Of a stretch of 64,000 nt of DNA, positions 1 through 9,923 are shown in pieces (within the stretch, counting starts at the first letter, position 1; each line of letters opens with the position of its first letter). Source of the DNA: Caballeronia sp. TF1N1 (GTDB lineage: Bacteria; Pseudomonadota; Gammaproteobacteria; Burkholderiales; Burkholderiaceae); assembly GCF_022878925.1 (NCBI RefSeq), contig NZ_CP084626.1:992001-1056000 (forward strand), read 5' to 3'. A program made the position numbers and the translations under genes. The notes beneath the pieces are model-generated. The model was given only the letters and a program-made list of their open reading frames with translations. It was not told where the DNA came from and ran no database searches.

Positions 1-24
1 CGCTTCCCACGATTTCCGGACTCG

Positions 25-396
25 ATGATGAAACGATCTCTCGTACTTTCGGCCGCGCTTCTTATGGCGTCCTCGATCGCCACGACCGCGCGAGCGATGC
101 CGCTCACCGTGCCGCAAATCCAGACCGCCTCGACGCAGACCACGCGCTACGACTGCAAGGACGGCAAGAGCGTGTCGGTGCAATACACCAACGCACGCAA
201 TCACCAGAGCTTCGCGGCATTGACGGTGGATGGCCGCAAACTGCTGTTCGTCAACGTGATCGCGGGTTCCGGGGCCAAATACGTCGCGGATCAATATACG
301 TGGTGGACCAAGGGACCGCAGGCCAATCTCTATGACGAGATGGCGGCCAAGGACTCGCCGCCGCTGCTGGCCGATTGCGAGGCGCACAACAAGTAA
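25..396 (+). CDS. MliC-like lysozyme inhibitor, periplasmic
   Basis: A 123-residue protein with a cleavable signal peptide: two N-terminal Met, basic MKR, a hydrophobic stretch to about residue 20, and a likely cleavage at ARA-MP near residue 24. The mature part has the YDCKDGKSVSVQY opening and a late Cys (CEAHNK), as in the MliC/PliC family, small beta-barrel proteins that block C-type lysozyme in the periplasm or on the outer membrane. There is no lipobox Cys after the signal, so it is probably soluble rather than a lipoprotein. The ATG at 25 is followed directly by a second ATG at 28, and either could be used. Family assignment is by overall pattern and is fairly likely, not certain. Confidence 0.7.
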   Translation: MMKRSLVLSAALLMASSIATTARAMPLTVPQIQTASTQTTRYDCKDGKSVSVQYTNARNHQSFAALTVDGRKLLFVNVIAGSGAKYVADQYTWWTKGPQANLYDEMAAKDSPPLLADCEAHNK

Positions 397-817
397 GCGC
401 GGCCCACGTCGTGCGCCTCTGTCTCATGAAGCGCGGAAAGGGGCGGATCGACGCCGGATGCTACAATGTGCGGCTTTCCGGCTAAGATTTTTGCCCTGCA
501 GCGTCGTGGTTCGCATCGGCTCGCGTGGCCTTCCACTTGAGCGTGCGTCGGCCGCCTTGAAGGCGTCATCGAAGCCGTGTTCCATCGCAGCGGGCCTTGT
601 GCCCGAACCTGCGGCGTTCCGCAGGCCGCGACCATCGGCCGAATCTGCGTCAGGCGCTCGTTTTCCTGCCCGGCGCGCTTCAAGTGCATGGCAAGCGCCG
701 CGCACAAATGCTTGCGCGGACAACCCTCCGCGTCACCGAAATACTCACGCGTAATCGACCGAACGCCCGCTTACGCACCGCTTCAAGCGGATTTTTAGCG
801 AAAGCCCAATAGTCACC
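397..817. other. 421-bp intergenic stretch, no gene seen
   Basis: The small open frames here are Arg/Ala/Pro-rich in every frame, the signature of non-coding high-GC DNA, and none has a convincing ribosome site. It must hold the promoter and 5' leader of rhlE. No clear terminator for the upstream gene was found. Confidence 0.5.
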
Positions 818-2287
818 ATGTCAGATTCCGTCGCCACGAACCCGTCCACCGCGCCTACGTTCGATCAGTTCGGCCTGGCCGCCGACATCCTCAAGGCAGT
901 GAGCGAGTCCGGCTATACCACGCCCACGCCGATCCAGGAGCAGGCCATTCCCGTCGTGCTCGCGGGCCGCGATGTGATGGGCGCGGCGCAGACCGGCACG
1001 GGCAAGACCGCGAGTTTTTCGCTGCCGATCATCCAGCGTCTTTTGCCGATGGCCAATACGAGCGCCTCGCCCGCCCGCCATCCCGTGCGCGCGCTGATGC
1101 TTACGCCCACGCGCGAACTCGCCGATCAGGTTGCCGCCAATGTGCAGACCTACTCGAAGCACACTGCATTGCGCAGCACGGTAGTGTTCGGCGGCGTCGA
1201 CATGAATCCGCAGTCGGATGCACTGCGCCGTGGCGTGGAGATTCTCATCGCGACGCCGGGACGTCTGCTCGATCACGTTCAGCAGAAGACGCTCAATCTC
1301 GGCCAGGTGCAGATGCTCGTCCTCGACGAAGCCGACCGCATGCTCGACATGGGCTTTCTGCCGGACCTGCAGCGCATTCTGAATCTGCTGCCTAAGGAGC
1401 GTCAGACGCTGCTGTTTTCGGCGACGTTCTCGCCTGAAATCAAGAAGCTCGCGGCAACTTACTTGCGCAACCCGCAGACCATCGAAGTCGCGCGCAGCAA
1501 CTCCACCGCGACCAACGTGCGGCAGATCGTCTTCGAAGTGCACGAGAGCGACAAGTCGGGCGCCGTCGCGCAACTGATCCGCCAGCGCGGATTGAAGCAG
1601 GTCATCGTGTTCTGCAACAGCAAGATCGGCGCGAGCCGGTTGGCGCGCGTGCTGGAACGTGATGGCATCGTCGCCACCGCGATTCACGGCGACCGTACGC
1701 AAGGCGAGCGCATGCAGGCGCTCGACGCGTTCAAGCGCGGCGAGATCGAAGCACTCGTCGCAACCGACGTGGCCGCGCGCGGGCTCGACATCGCCGAATT
1801 GCCGGCGGTCATCAACTTCGACTTGCCGTTCAGCGCGGAAGATTACGTGCACCGTATCGGTCGCACGGGGCGCGCGGGTGCGTCGGGCGACGCGTTGTCG
1901 CTGTGCAGCGCGAACGAACGCAAGCAGCTTGCCGACATCGAGAAGCTGATCAAGCGTCCGCTCGAAGTGATGACGCTCGAAGTAACGACGCCAGTGCGCC
2001 GTGAAGGCGCGCGGCGCGACGAGCGGCCGGTCCGCCCGGAGCGCAGCGAACATCGGCATGGCGCGCGGGAAGAAGCGGGTCCGCGCCGGCGCACGTCGGG
2101 GTCGTCGTATGATCGGCCGCGCGGGCGTCAGCAGCCGGTGGACGAATTCTTCCTCAAGCCCTACGAGCCCTCGCCCTCGGCGGTGAAGCGGCATGAGGAA
2201 AGCGTCGAGCCGGAGCGCAAGAGCGCGCCGAAGCAGCCGTTGGCCGCGTTGCTTGGCGGGTTGGGTGCGTTGCGTAAGTCGACTTGA
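818..2287 (+). CDS. rhlE: DEAD-box RNA helicase RhlE
   Basis: ATP-dependent RNA helicase of the RhlE group (489 aa), involved in ribosome assembly and RNA turnover. The motifs run in order: Q-motif TPIQEQAIP near residues 37-45, Walker A AQTGTGKT at 57-64, PTRELADQ near 97, TPGR near 146, DEAD at 170-173, SAT at 201-203, then in the second RecA domain ATDVAARGLDI and HRIGRTGRAG. After about residue 385 comes a basic, Arg-rich, low-complexity tail (RRDERPVRPERSEHRHG and on) that in this family binds RNA without strong specificity. The 421-bp leader is long, as often seen for cold-responsive helicases, but I see no cold-box I can defend. An intrinsic terminator follows. Confidence 0.95.
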   Translation: MSDSVATNPSTAPTFDQFGLAADILKAVSESGYTTPTPIQEQAIPVVLAGRDVMGAAQTGTGKTASFSLPIIQRLLPMANTSASPARHPVRALMLTPTRELADQVAANVQTYSKHTALRSTVVFGGVDMNPQSDALRRGVEILIATPGRLLDHVQQKTLNLGQVQMLVLDEADRMLDMGFLPDLQRILNLLPKERQTLLFSATFSPEIKKLAATYLRNPQTIEVARSNSTATNVRQIVFEVHESDKSGAVAQLIRQRGLKQVIVFCNSKIGASRLARVLERDGIVATAIHGDRTQGERMQALDAFKRGEIEALVATDVAARGLDIAELPAVINFDLPFSAEDYVHRIGRTGRAGASGDALSLCSANERKQLADIEKLIKRPLEVMTLEVTTPVRREGARRDERPVRPERSEHRHGAREEAGPRRRTSGSSYDRPRGRQQPVDEFFLKPYEPSPSAVKRHEESVEPERKSAPKQPLAALLGGLGALRKST

Positions 2288-2369
2288 GTTGGCGCGTGAA
2301 GCTCTAAGAAACGGTGGTCTCTGCGACTGCCGTTGAACCGTTGGGAACGGTACGTGTGGGATGAAAAGG

Positions 2370-2394
2370 GCAACCGGTTAGGTTGCTTTTTTTT
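2370..2394 (+). terminator. Intrinsic terminator after rhlE
   Basis: Six-bp stem GCAACC / GGTTGC (2370-2375 and 2381-2386) with a 5-nt loop, followed by eight T (2387-2394), 82 bases after the rhlE stop. Confidence 0.85.
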
Positions 2395-2527
2395 GTGCCG
2401 CTCTTTGACCACTTAAAGGCCGCAGCCAAAGTCCTGACGCGACAAAAGGCCCAATCTCGTACCGCACTCGTCAGTCGAACGCTTACGCGGCGCGAGCTAT
2501 TCGCCCCTCAAAAGCGAACGCATGCCG

Positions 2528-3403
2528 CTAAGTAATCCCGAACCGACGCGCCCACTGCGCGGTCGCATCCGCATAAAACGACTCGAGCGAACCGGCGGCG
2601 GCCACGTCGATACTCAAATGCCGCGCCGCCTGCACCAACGCATCCAGCGGCGCGTCACGACCAAGCGGCGCCGCGCCCGTCTGCTTGCTGAGTTTCTCGC
2701 CCGCATCGTTGCTGACGACAGGCACATGCAGATACGACGGCGTCGGCACATCGAGACATTGCTGCAGATAAATCTGCCGCGCGGTCGAATCCAGCAGGTC
2801 TGCGCCGCGCACGACATGCGTAATGCCGGCCGAAGCGTCGTCGACGACGACAGCCAGTTGATACGCCCACAGCCCATCCGCACGCTTCAAGGCAAAATCG
2901 CCGACTTCGGCCGCAAGATCTTGCGTTTGTATTCCCTGCCAGCGATCCACGAAACCGACGCGCCCCGCGTCGCCGCCCGGCACGCGCAGTCGCCACGCGC
3001 GCGCGGGACGGCCATGCAAGCCGCTTCGACAAGTACCGGGATAAGCGAGCGTCGCGTGACGCGCATGCGCATGAACGAGCGAGTCGGCGATCTCGCGTCG
3101 CGTGCAGCCGCAGGGATAAACGAAGCCGGCGGCAAGCAAGCGCTCGAATGCATCTTGATAAGCCGCGTCGCGTTGACTTTGCCAGACCGGCGGTTCGTCC
3201 GAATGCATGCCGAAATGCGCGAGCGTTGCGAGAATCTCGTCGGCCGCGCCGGCCACCGTGCGCGGTGCATCGACATCTTCTATTCGCACGATCCAGCTAC
3301 CGCGATGCGCCCGCGCATCGAGAAGACTAGCAAGCGCGCTGACGAGCGACCCCGCGTGCAGCGGCCCGGTGGGCGAGGGCGCGAAGCGGCCACGGTAAGT
3401 CAT
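2528..3403 (-). CDS. gluQ: Glutamyl-Q tRNA(Asp) synthetase
   Basis: Paralogue of the catalytic half of glutamyl-tRNA synthetase that attaches glutamate to queuosine at position 34 of tRNA-Asp (291 aa; no anticodon-binding domain, as usual for the family). Seen: [16 protein letters not shown] at residues 5-20 contains the HIGH-equivalent. A zinc site is formed by Cys98, Cys100, Tyr121 and Cys125. KLSKQ at 237-241 is the KMSKS-equivalent. It lies 20 bases after trhO on the same strand, so the two probably form a tRNA-modification operon. The start ATG at 3403 gives the expected [14 protein letters not shown]-terminus. Confidence 0.93.
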   Translation of the reverse strand: MTYRGRFAPSPTGPLHAGSLVSALASLLDARAHRGSWIVRIEDVDAPRTVAGAADEILATLAHFGMHSDEPPVWQSQRDAAYQDAFERLLAAGFVYPCGCTRREIADSLVHAHARHATLAYPGTCRSGLHGRPARAWRLRVPGGDAGRVGFVDRWQGIQTQDLAAEVGDFALKRADGLWAYQLAVVVDDASAGITHVVRGADLLDSTARQIYLQQCLDVPTPSYLHVPVVSNDAGEKLSKQTGAAPLGRDAPLDALVQAARHLSIDVAAAGSLESFYADATAQWARRFGIT

Positions 3404-3423
3404 CTACAGGGCTCGTTCAAGGT

Positions 3424-4278
3424 TTAGGCGGCCTTCGCATCCGGATGACACGCGGGGCACGTGGCGCCCGGCACGTACAACGGCGACTGCTGATCTTCCA
3501 CGCTGACCACCGCGCGGCAGCCGAAGCATTGCGAAGTGGAGGTCTGCTGCAGGTTCGGATCGAGCGCCGTGCGGTAGTCGAACACAAAACATTCGCCCGA
3601 GTAATGCGCGCCGCCCACTTCCTCGAAATATTTGAGGATGCCGCCCTCGAGTTGATAGACGTGATCGATGCCCACTTCCTTCATGTGAATCGCAGCTTTC
3701 TCGCAACGAATTCCGCCCGTGCAGAACGACACCACCGTCTTGCCTTCCAGATCGGCACGGTTTTGTTCGATCACCTCGGGAAACTCGCTGAATTTCGTGA
3801 TGCGGTAGTCGAGCGCGTGGTCGAACGTGCCGACGTCCACTTCGAAGGCATTGCGCGTGTCGAGCATGACGACCGGACGGCCTTCGTCGTCGTGACCACG
3901 GTCGAGCCAGGCCTTGAGCGTCACCGGATCGACGGCGGGCGCGCGGCCGAGTTCGGGCTTGATCGCGGGCTTCTTCATGGTGATGATCTCGCGCTTGAGT
4001 TTCACCAGCATGCGGCGAAACGGTTGCTTTGCGGAGAGGCTTTCCTTGAATTGCAGATCGGCGAAGCGGTCGCCGAAGAGCGCGTCGCTCCGAATGTAAT
4101 CGATGAACTCGCGCACCTCCGCGACCGGCCCCGCGATGAAGAGGTTGATGCCCTCCGGCGCGAGCAGAATCGTTCCCTTCAGGCCAAGCGCGCTGCAGCG
4201 TTCGGTGACGAGCGGGCGCCACGCGGCGCTGTCGTCGATGGAAACGAATTTGTAGGCGGAGAGGTTCAGAATGCTCAT
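3424..4278 (-). CDS. trhO: tRNA uridine(34) hydroxylase, rhodanese type
   Basis: TrhO/YceA family (284 aa from this start): oxygen-dependent 5-hydroxylation of uridine 34 in tRNA anticodons. An N-terminal acylphosphatase-like region ([16 protein letters not shown], about 35-50) is followed by a rhodanese domain with the active-site loop CTGGIRC at 186-192, where Cys186 is the expected nucleophile. The C-terminus has two CxxC pairs (CFGC, CPAC) that could bind zinc. The frame is open for 13 codons upstream, but [11 protein letters not shown] matches the usual family start, so I place the start at 4278 rather than 4317. It is divergent from dnaE across about 230 bp and probably cotranscribed with gluQ downstream. 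Confidence 0.92.
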   Translation of the reverse strand: MSILNLSAYKFVSIDDSAAWRPLVTERCSALGLKGTILLAPEGINLFIAGPVAEVREFIDYIRSDALFGDRFADLQFKESLSAKQPFRRMLVKLKREIITMKKPAIKPELGRAPAVDPVTLKAWLDRGHDDEGRPVVMLDTRNAFEVDVGTFDHALDYRITKFSEFPEVIEQNRADLEGKTVVSFCTGGIRCEKAAIHMKEVGIDHVYQLEGGILKYFEEVGGAHYSGECFVFDYRTALDPNLQQTSTSQCFGCRAVVSVEDQQSPLYVPGATCPACHPDAKAA

Positions 4279-4494
4279 GATCGGATAACGGGGCAAAGCC
4301 GGTAAAAAGGGCGGCAAAAAGCGGATGCTGGGACGCCGCGCAACTCCGTATTATCCCGCAAATGGCGCAGGTCTTTTCGCAGGCGCGGGCCGCCGCGTTC
4401 GCGCCGTTTGCGCCAGCGCAATTTCGAGAATCGCCGAGGGCTTGTCCGTTCGGCTAACGCGCGCCCCTTAGCCGTTTTCGCGATGGGCCGCATG

Positions 4495-4500
4495 TACAAT
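4495..4500 (+). promoter_or_regulatory. Possible -10 box just before dnaE
   Basis: TACAAT ends six bases before the preferred dnaE ATG at 4507. If used, it would give an almost leaderless mRNA. The -35 region at the right spacing (4472-4477, CCGTTT) is a poor match, so this is tentative. Confidence 0.3.
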
Positions 4501-4506
4501 ATCGTC

Positions 4507-7500
4507 ATGTCAGATCCCCGCTTCGTTCATCTTCGCGTCCACTCCGAGTTCTCGATTGCCGACGGCATCGTGCGGCTGGACGACGTCGTCAAATCCGCCG
4601 CGAAAGACGGTCAGGGCGCACTCGCGCTGACTGATCTCGCCAACGCGTTCGGCCTCGTGCGCTTCTACAAGGAAGCGCGCAGCAAGGGCATCAAACCCAT
4701 TGCCGGCTGCGATGTCTGGATCACCAATCCCGCCGATCGCGACAAGCCTTCGCGGCTGATCCTGCTCGTGCGCGACAAGACCGGCTATCTCAACCTGTGC
4801 GAACTGTTGAGCCGCGCGTGGCTGACGAATCAATATCGCGGGCGCGCGGAAGTGCTCGTCGAATGGCTCGAAGAAGGGCTGGCTGAAGGTCTGCTCGCCA
4901 TTTCCGGCGCGCAGCAGGGCGACATCGGCATGGCGTTCGCGGCGGGCAACGCGGCAAGCGCGCAACGCAACGCCGAACGCTGGTCGGCGCTCTTTCCGAA
5001 CGCGTTCTACATCGAACTGCAGCGCGCCGGTCAGCCGGGCGAACAGGCTTATTTTCAGGAGGCCGTCGCGCTCGCCGCAAAGCTCGGGCTGCCTGTGGTC
5101 GCCACGCATCCGCTGCAATTCATGACGCCCGACGACTACACCGCGCACGAAGCGCGCGTGTGCATTTCGGAAGGCGATATCCTCGCCAATCCGCGTCGTC
5201 AGAAGCGCTTCACGACCGAGCAGTATTTCCGCACGCAAGACGAAATGTGCGCGCTTTTCGCGGATATTCCTTCCGCGCTTGCCAACACGGTTCAAATTGC
5301 GAAGCGCTGTAATCTCACGCTCGAACTCGGCAAGCCCAAGCTGCCGCTTTTCCCCACGCCGGACGGCCTCACGCTCGACGACTACCTCGTGCAGTTGTCG
5401 AAGGAAGGCCTCGAGGTGCGGCTCGCGCAGCTTTATCCCGATGAAGCCGAACGCGAGGCACAGCGCGAGACTTATTACGCGCGGCTCGAATTCGAGTGCG
5501 GCACGATCATCAAGATGGGCTTTCCGGGCTACTTCCTGATCGTCGCCGACTTCATCATGTGGGCGAAGAACAATGGCGTGCCGGTGGGTCCCGGCCGCGG
5601 TTCGGGCGCGGGCTCGCTCGTCGCTTATGCGCTCGGCATTACCGATCTCGACCCGCTGCGCTACAACCTGCTGTTCGAACGCTTCCTGAATCCCGAACGC
5701 GTGTCGATGCCCGACTTCGACATCGACTTCTGTCAGGAAGGGCGCGACCGCGTCATTCAGTACGTGAAGCAGAAATATGGCGCGGACGCGGTTTCGCAGA
5801 TCGCCACCTTCGGCACCATGGCGGCGAAGGCGGCGGTGCGCGACATCGGCCGCGTACTCGATCTCGGCTACATGTTCACCGACGGCGTCGCCAAGCTCAT
5901 CCCGTTCAAGCCGGGCAAGCACGTGACCATCGCGGACGCGATGAAGGAAGAGCCGACCTTGCAGGAGCGCTTCGACAACGAAGACGAAGTGCATCAATTG
6001 CTCGAACTTGCGCAGCGCGTGGAAGGGCTCACGCGTAACGTCGGCATGCACGCGGGCGGCGTGCTGATCGCGCCGGGCAAGCTCACCGATTTCTGTCCGC
6101 TCTACACGCAGGGCGAAGACGGCGGCGTGGTCAGTCAGTACGACAAGGACGACGTGGAAGCCGTCGGTCTGGTCAAGTTCGACTTTTTGGGCCTGACTAC
6201 GCTCACCATCCTGGACTGGGCCGAGCGCTATATTCGCCGGCTCGATCCCTCGAAGAAAGACTGGAATCTCTCGCAGGTTCCGCTCGACGACCCGGCTTCG
6301 TTTTCGATCCTCAAGAAAGCGAATACCGTCGCCGTGTTCCAGCTGGAAAGCCGCGGCATGCAGGGCATGCTGAAGGACGCGCAGCCGGACCGCTTCGAGG
6401 ACATCATCGCGCTGGTGGCGCTGTATCGTCCGGGCCCGATGGACCTGATTCCGAGCTTCTGCGCGCGTAAGCACGGGCGCGAGATCGTCGAGTATCCGGA
6501 CCCGCGCGTCGAGCCCGTCCTGAAGGAGACCTACGGCATCATGGTCTATCAGGAGCAGGTGATGCAGATGGCGCAGATCATCGGCGGCTATTCGCTCGGC
6601 GGCGCGGACTTGCTGCGTCGCGCGATGGGCAAGAAGAAGCCCGAAGAGATGGCCGTGCATCGCGAGTTGTTCCGCGAAGGCGCGGCGAAGAACGGTCTCA
6701 CCGCGCAGAAGGCGGACGACACCTTCGACCTCATGGAGAAATTCGCGGGCTACGGCTTCAACAAGTCGCACGCGGCGGCTTACGCGTTGCTCGCTTATCA
6801 CACGGCGTGGCTGAAGGCGCACCATCCGGCGGAATTCATGGCGGCCAATATGTCGCTCGCCATGGACGACACCGACAAGGTCAAGATTCTCTTCGAGGAC
6901 TGCATCGGCAATGGCATGGCCGTGCTGCCGCCGAACATCAATCAGTCGGCGTATCGCTTCGAACCGGTCGCCGAAGCGGACGGCAAGCGCTCGAAGACCA
7001 TTCGCTACGGTCTGGGCGCGGTGAAGGGCAGCGGCCAGAACGCAATCGAGGAAATCCTGCGTGCGCGTGAAGACGGGCCGTTTGCGGATCTCTTCGACTT
7101 CTGCGAGCGGATCGACCGGCGCGTCGTGAATCGCCGCACGGTCGAAGCGCTGATCCGCGCGGGCGCGTTCGACTGCCTGCACGAGAACCGCGCGCAACTG
7201 CTGGCCTCCGTGCCGCTCGCCATGGAAGCCGCCGATCAGGCCGCCGCCAACGCCATGCAAGGCGGTCTCTTCGACATGGGCGACGCGCCGCTCGAAAAGC
7301 ATCGGCTCGTCGATGAACCCATGTGGTCCGACAAGAAGCGCTTGCAGGAAGAAAAAACCGCGCTCGGTTTCTATCTGTCGGGCCATCTCTTCGACGCCTA
7401 CAAAGGTGAAGTGCGCCGCTTCGTGCGGCAGAAAATCGGCGAACTGAAGGAAGGGCGCGACAAGCTCGTCGCGGGCGTGATCTCGACCACGCGCACGCAA

Positions 7501-8022
7501 ATGACCCAGCGCGGCAAGATGCTGATCGTCAATCTCGACGACGGCACCGGCCAGTGCGAAGTCACCGTGTTCAACGAGCAGTTCGAAGCCAACAAGGCGC
7601 TCTTCAAGGAAGACGAGTTGCTCGTGGTGCAAGGTCAGGCGCGTAACGACGCCTTCACCGGCGGCATTCGCTTTACCGTCGATACCGCGATGGACCTCGA
7701 ACGCGCGCGCAGCCGCTACGCGCAGTCGGTAAAGGTCGAGATGAACGGCAACGCGGATTCCTTGCGTCTGCGCCGCGTGCTCGAAGCGCATGCGGCGGGT
7801 GCGGAAGCGCCGGCGGCCGTGGCGCCGGCCGCGCGCGAGAACGGCAGGCAGCGCCAGTCCGCACCCATCCCGAACGGCTTGAACGTGAGCATCGTTTATC
7901 GCAGCGAGCATGCGGAAGGCGAAGTGCGGCTCGGCGATGCCTGGCGCGTCAAGCCCACCGACGAACTCATCACCGCGCTGCGCGGCGAGTTCGCGGGCAG
8001 CGCAATCGAAATCGTCTACTGA
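4507..8022 (+). CDS. dnaE: DNA polymerase III subunit alpha
   Basis: Replicative polymerase catalytic subunit, 1171 aa, close to the 1160 aa of E. coli DnaE. The N-terminal PHP domain starts at FVHLRVHSEFSIADG. The polymerase active site PDFDIDF lies at about 402-408, giving the catalytic aspartates. Helix-hairpin-helix, an OB-fold region (MLIVNLDDGTGQCEVTVF, about 1000) and the tau-binding tail follow. The open frame extends to 4408, but the conserved MSDPRFVHLR start is the ATG at 4507; no good Shine-Dalgarno precedes it, and a TACAAT box sits immediately upstream. The stop overlaps the next gene's start by one base (TGATG), so the following glycosyltransferase is probably translated from the same mRNA. 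Confidence 0.97.
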   Translation: MSDPRFVHLRVHSEFSIADGIVRLDDVVKSAAKDGQGALALTDLANAFGLVRFYKEARSKGIKPIAGCDVWITNPADRDKPSRLILLVRDKTGYLNLCELLSRAWLTNQYRGRAEVLVEWLEEGLAEGLLAISGAQQGDIGMAFAAGNAASAQRNAERWSALFPNAFYIELQRAGQPGEQAYFQEAVALAAKLGLPVVATHPLQFMTPDDYTAHEARVCISEGDILANPRRQKRFTTEQYFRTQDEMCALFADIPSALANTVQIAKRCNLTLELGKPKLPLFPTPDGLTLDDYLVQLSKEGLEVRLAQLYPDEAEREAQRETYYARLEFECGTIIKMGFPGYFLIVADFIMWAKNNGVPVGPGRGSGAGSLVAYALGITDLDPLRYNLLFERFLNPERVSMPDFDIDFCQEGRDRVIQYVKQKYGADAVSQIATFGTMAAKAAVRDIGRVLDLGYMFTDGVAKLIPFKPGKHVTIADAMKEEPTLQERFDNEDEVHQLLELAQRVEGLTRNVGMHAGGVLIAPGKLTDFCPLYTQGEDGGVVSQYDKDDVEAVGLVKFDFLGLTTLTILDWAERYIRRLDPSKKDWNLSQVPLDDPASFSILKKANTVAVFQLESRGMQGMLKDAQPDRFEDIIALVALYRPGPMDLIPSFCARKHGREIVEYPDPRVEPVLKETYGIMVYQEQVMQMAQIIGGYSLGGADLLRRAMGKKKPEEMAVHRELFREGAAKNGLTAQKADDTFDLMEKFAGYGFNKSHAAAYALLAYHTAWLKAHHPAEFMAANMSLAMDDTDKVKILFEDCIGNGMAVLPPNINQSAYRFEPVAEADGKRSKTIRYGLGAVKGSGQNAIEEILRAREDGPFADLFDFCERIDRRVVNRRTVEALIRAGAFDCLHENRAQLLASVPLAMEAADQAAANAMQGGLFDMGDAPLEKHRLVDEPMWSDKKRLQEEKTALGFYLSGHLFDAYKGEVRRFVRQKIGELKEGRDKLVAGVISTTRTQMTQRGKMLIVNLDDGTGQCEVTVFNEQFEANKALFKEDELLVVQGQARNDAFTGGIRFTVDTAMDLERARSRYAQSVKVEMNGNADSLRLRRVLEAHAAGAEAPAAVAPAARENGRQRQSAPIPNGLNVSIVYRSEHAEGEVRLGDAWRVKPTDELITALRGEFAGSAIEIVY

Positions 8023-9083
8023 TGCGCATCGGTATCTCGGCGAACGCGCTCAAACTGAGCGGCGGGCTCGAACGCTACGCCATGGACCTGGTGCGCGGTC
8101 TTGCCGCCGCCGGCTTCGAGGGTCGCCAAAAGCCCACGTTCTTTGCCCGCAAGATCGACTCGTCGTTGCCGGAGAGCAAGCTCGTCGAGGCGCATCGCAT
8201 CAAGGTGTCGTTTCTGCCGGGCAAGCTGCGCGACGTGTATTTTTCGTGGGCGCTCAAGCGCGCGCGCAATAAGGCCAGGGTCGACGTGCTGATCGGCTGC
8301 AATCGCGTGGAAGGCTCGGAGATTGCCATCTGCGGAGGCACGCATATCGGCTTTCTGCGCGCAACCGGGCGTCGCGAAAAGCGGTCGGATACGCGGCAGA
8401 TCGCGCTCGAACGCAGGCAGTATCGGGACGCGCGCGTGATCGTCGCGCACTCGGACATGATGCGTAACGAGCTTCGCGGGCTTTACGGCATCGACGAACG
8501 GAAGATTCGCGTGCTTTATCCGCCCGTGGATGGCGCGCGTTTCGCCTTAGCCGATGAAACCTCGCGCGCCCGTCTGCGCGAACGGTTCGGTTTCAAGGAA
8601 GACGAAATCGTGCTGCTCTTTCCTTCGAGCAGTCACGAGCGCAAGGGTTTGCCGCTGATCGAGAAGGCGCTCGGCGGCGCGGGCTTGCCGATCGTGATCG
8701 CCGTCGCCGGGCGCGCGCCCGAGAAGAGCGCGCCGAACGTGCGCTATATCGGCTACGCGAAAAATATCGAGGACGCTTATCGCGCGGCGGACTTCACCAT
8801 TCTCGCGTCGAGCTACGAGCCGTTTGGGCTCGTGGGCATCGAATCGGTCATGTGCGGCACGCCGGTGATCTTTCCGGCCTGCATCGGCTGTGGCAATGCC
8901 ATCGACGAAAGCGCTAAGCACGTTTTCAAATCTGGCGATGCGGACGACCTGCGGCGCGTCGTCGCTGCGGCAATTGCTTCACGACGCCGCGTATCCGGCA
9001 ATGCCGTTCGTTATGACGCGAGCGTCGCGTCGCATGTGAATGCGCTGCTGGCGCTGGCGGAAGAAATCAGCGGCGGTCGTTGA
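8022..9083 (+). CDS. GT4-family glycosyltransferase
   Basis: Retaining GT-B glycosyltransferase (353 aa), probably acting on lipopolysaccharide core at the cytoplasmic face of the inner membrane. The N-terminus MRIGISANALKLSGGLERYAM is typical of GT4. The C-terminal domain has SSSHERKGL and the E-x7-E motif, Glu266 and Glu274 (YEPFGLVGIE), which contacts the sugar nucleotide. The overlap with the dnaE stop suggests translational coupling. The neighbours on the right are two GT2 transferases, an O-antigen ligase and msbA, which supports a lipopolysaccharide role. The exact sugar donor and acceptor cannot be read from the sequence. It resembles WaaG-like core transferases, but I do not assign that symbol. 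Confidence 0.88.
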   Translation: MRIGISANALKLSGGLERYAMDLVRGLAAAGFEGRQKPTFFARKIDSSLPESKLVEAHRIKVSFLPGKLRDVYFSWALKRARNKARVDVLIGCNRVEGSEIAICGGTHIGFLRATGRREKRSDTRQIALERRQYRDARVIVAHSDMMRNELRGLYGIDERKIRVLYPPVDGARFALADETSRARLRERFGFKEDEIVLLFPSSSHERKGLPLIEKALGGAGLPIVIAVAGRAPEKSAPNVRYIGYAKNIEDAYRAADFTILASSYEPFGLVGIESVMCGTPVIFPACIGCGNAIDESAKHVFKSGDADDLRRVVAAAIASRRRVSGNAVRYDASVASHVNALLALAEEISGGR

Positions 9084-9107
9084 AGCCGCTGAGCCAAGCC
9101 GTGGCGC

Positions 9108-9869
9108 CTATCGTCTCTCGTTCAGATGCTCGAGCTTCAAGAACCGGTAATACACCGTCTGCGCATTGAAGAGCGCGATCATGAAGCCCGTGCGCCCATC
9201 CAGAAAACCGCGGCGCAGAAAATAGGTTCGCAAAAAAGCCCACGTGCCGCGTGTAAGCGCAACCCCGAAACCACCGCGCTTGCTTGCCGCATGACGCTGC
9301 ACGGCGCCAGCGGTCGAATAAGCGTCCAGCTTGCGCAGCACGGTCTCGAAGTCTTCGTATGAGTAGTGCATCAGCCGGCCATTGAGCCTGATCGCGGGCT
9401 CGTTCGTGGAAAATACCAGACGCTCGTGCACGAGATCCGACGAGAAGCGCGCCGCGCCCCGCTTGAACAGCCGGGGAATCCAGTCCGGATACCAGCCGCT
9501 ATGTCTCACCCACGTTCCGCAAAAACTCGATAACCGGTCGACCGAATAGACATCCGCTTGCGGGCGAGCGATGGCGGCTCGAATCGATGCGGCGAGTTCG
9601 GGCGTCACGACTTCGTCGGCATCGATAGACAAGACCCAGTCGGTGGCGAGCGCGTCCAGCGCGCGATTCTTCTGCGGCCCGAAGCCGGGCCAGTCGCGCG
9701 CTTCGATCACGCGCGCGCGATGCGCCTGGGCGATACCCACGGTGGCGTCGGTGCTGCCGCCATCGACGATGACGATGTCATCCGCGAACGAAACCGAGTC
9801 GAGACATTGCGCGAGCCGCGCGGCCGCGTTGTAGGTGATGATGGCGATGCCAAGCGTTGGCGATTTCAT
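9108..9869 (-). CDS. waaE: GT2 glycosyltransferase, WaaE/KdtX type
   Basis: Inverting GT-A transferase of 253 aa closely matching the WaaE/KdtX pattern, the enzymes that add a glucose to the inner-core heptose of lipopolysaccharide. Seen: MKSPTLGIAIITYN opening, DGGSTD at 36-41, the acidic metal-binding SIDADE (DxD at 83-85), then HSGWYPDWIPRLFKRG and a lysine/arginine-rich C-terminus with a hydrophobic patch that may touch the membrane. It lies downstream of another GT2 gene on the same strand (54-base gap), so the two probably form an operon. It is convergent with the GT4 gene (24-base gap). The sugar specificity is inferred only from family. Confidence 0.82.
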   Translation of the reverse strand: MKSPTLGIAIITYNAAARLAQCLDSVSFADDIVIVDGGSTDATVGIAQAHRARVIEARDWPGFGPQKNRALDALATDWVLSIDADEVVTPELAASIRAAIARPQADVYSVDRLSSFCGTWVRHSGWYPDWIPRLFKRGAARFSSDLVHERLVFSTNEPAIRLNGRLMHYSYEDFETVLRKLDAYSTAGAVQRHAASKRGGFGVALTRGTWAFLRTYFLRRGFLDGRTGFMIALFNAQTVYYRFLKLEHLNERR

Positions 9870-9923
9870 GTTGCCCGAGTCCGGCCTCTGATTCTTGTCG
9901 TGGTCACGTTCGATTGGAAAAGC

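Noticed and set aside
821..2194. A 457-codon minus-strand frame inside rhlE
   Set aside because: Antisense shadow of rhlE, and rhlE has all helicase motifs.
4510..7911. A 1133-codon minus-strand frame inside dnaE
   Set aside because: Antisense to dnaE, with the same Arg/Glu/His-rich composition and no recognisable motifs.
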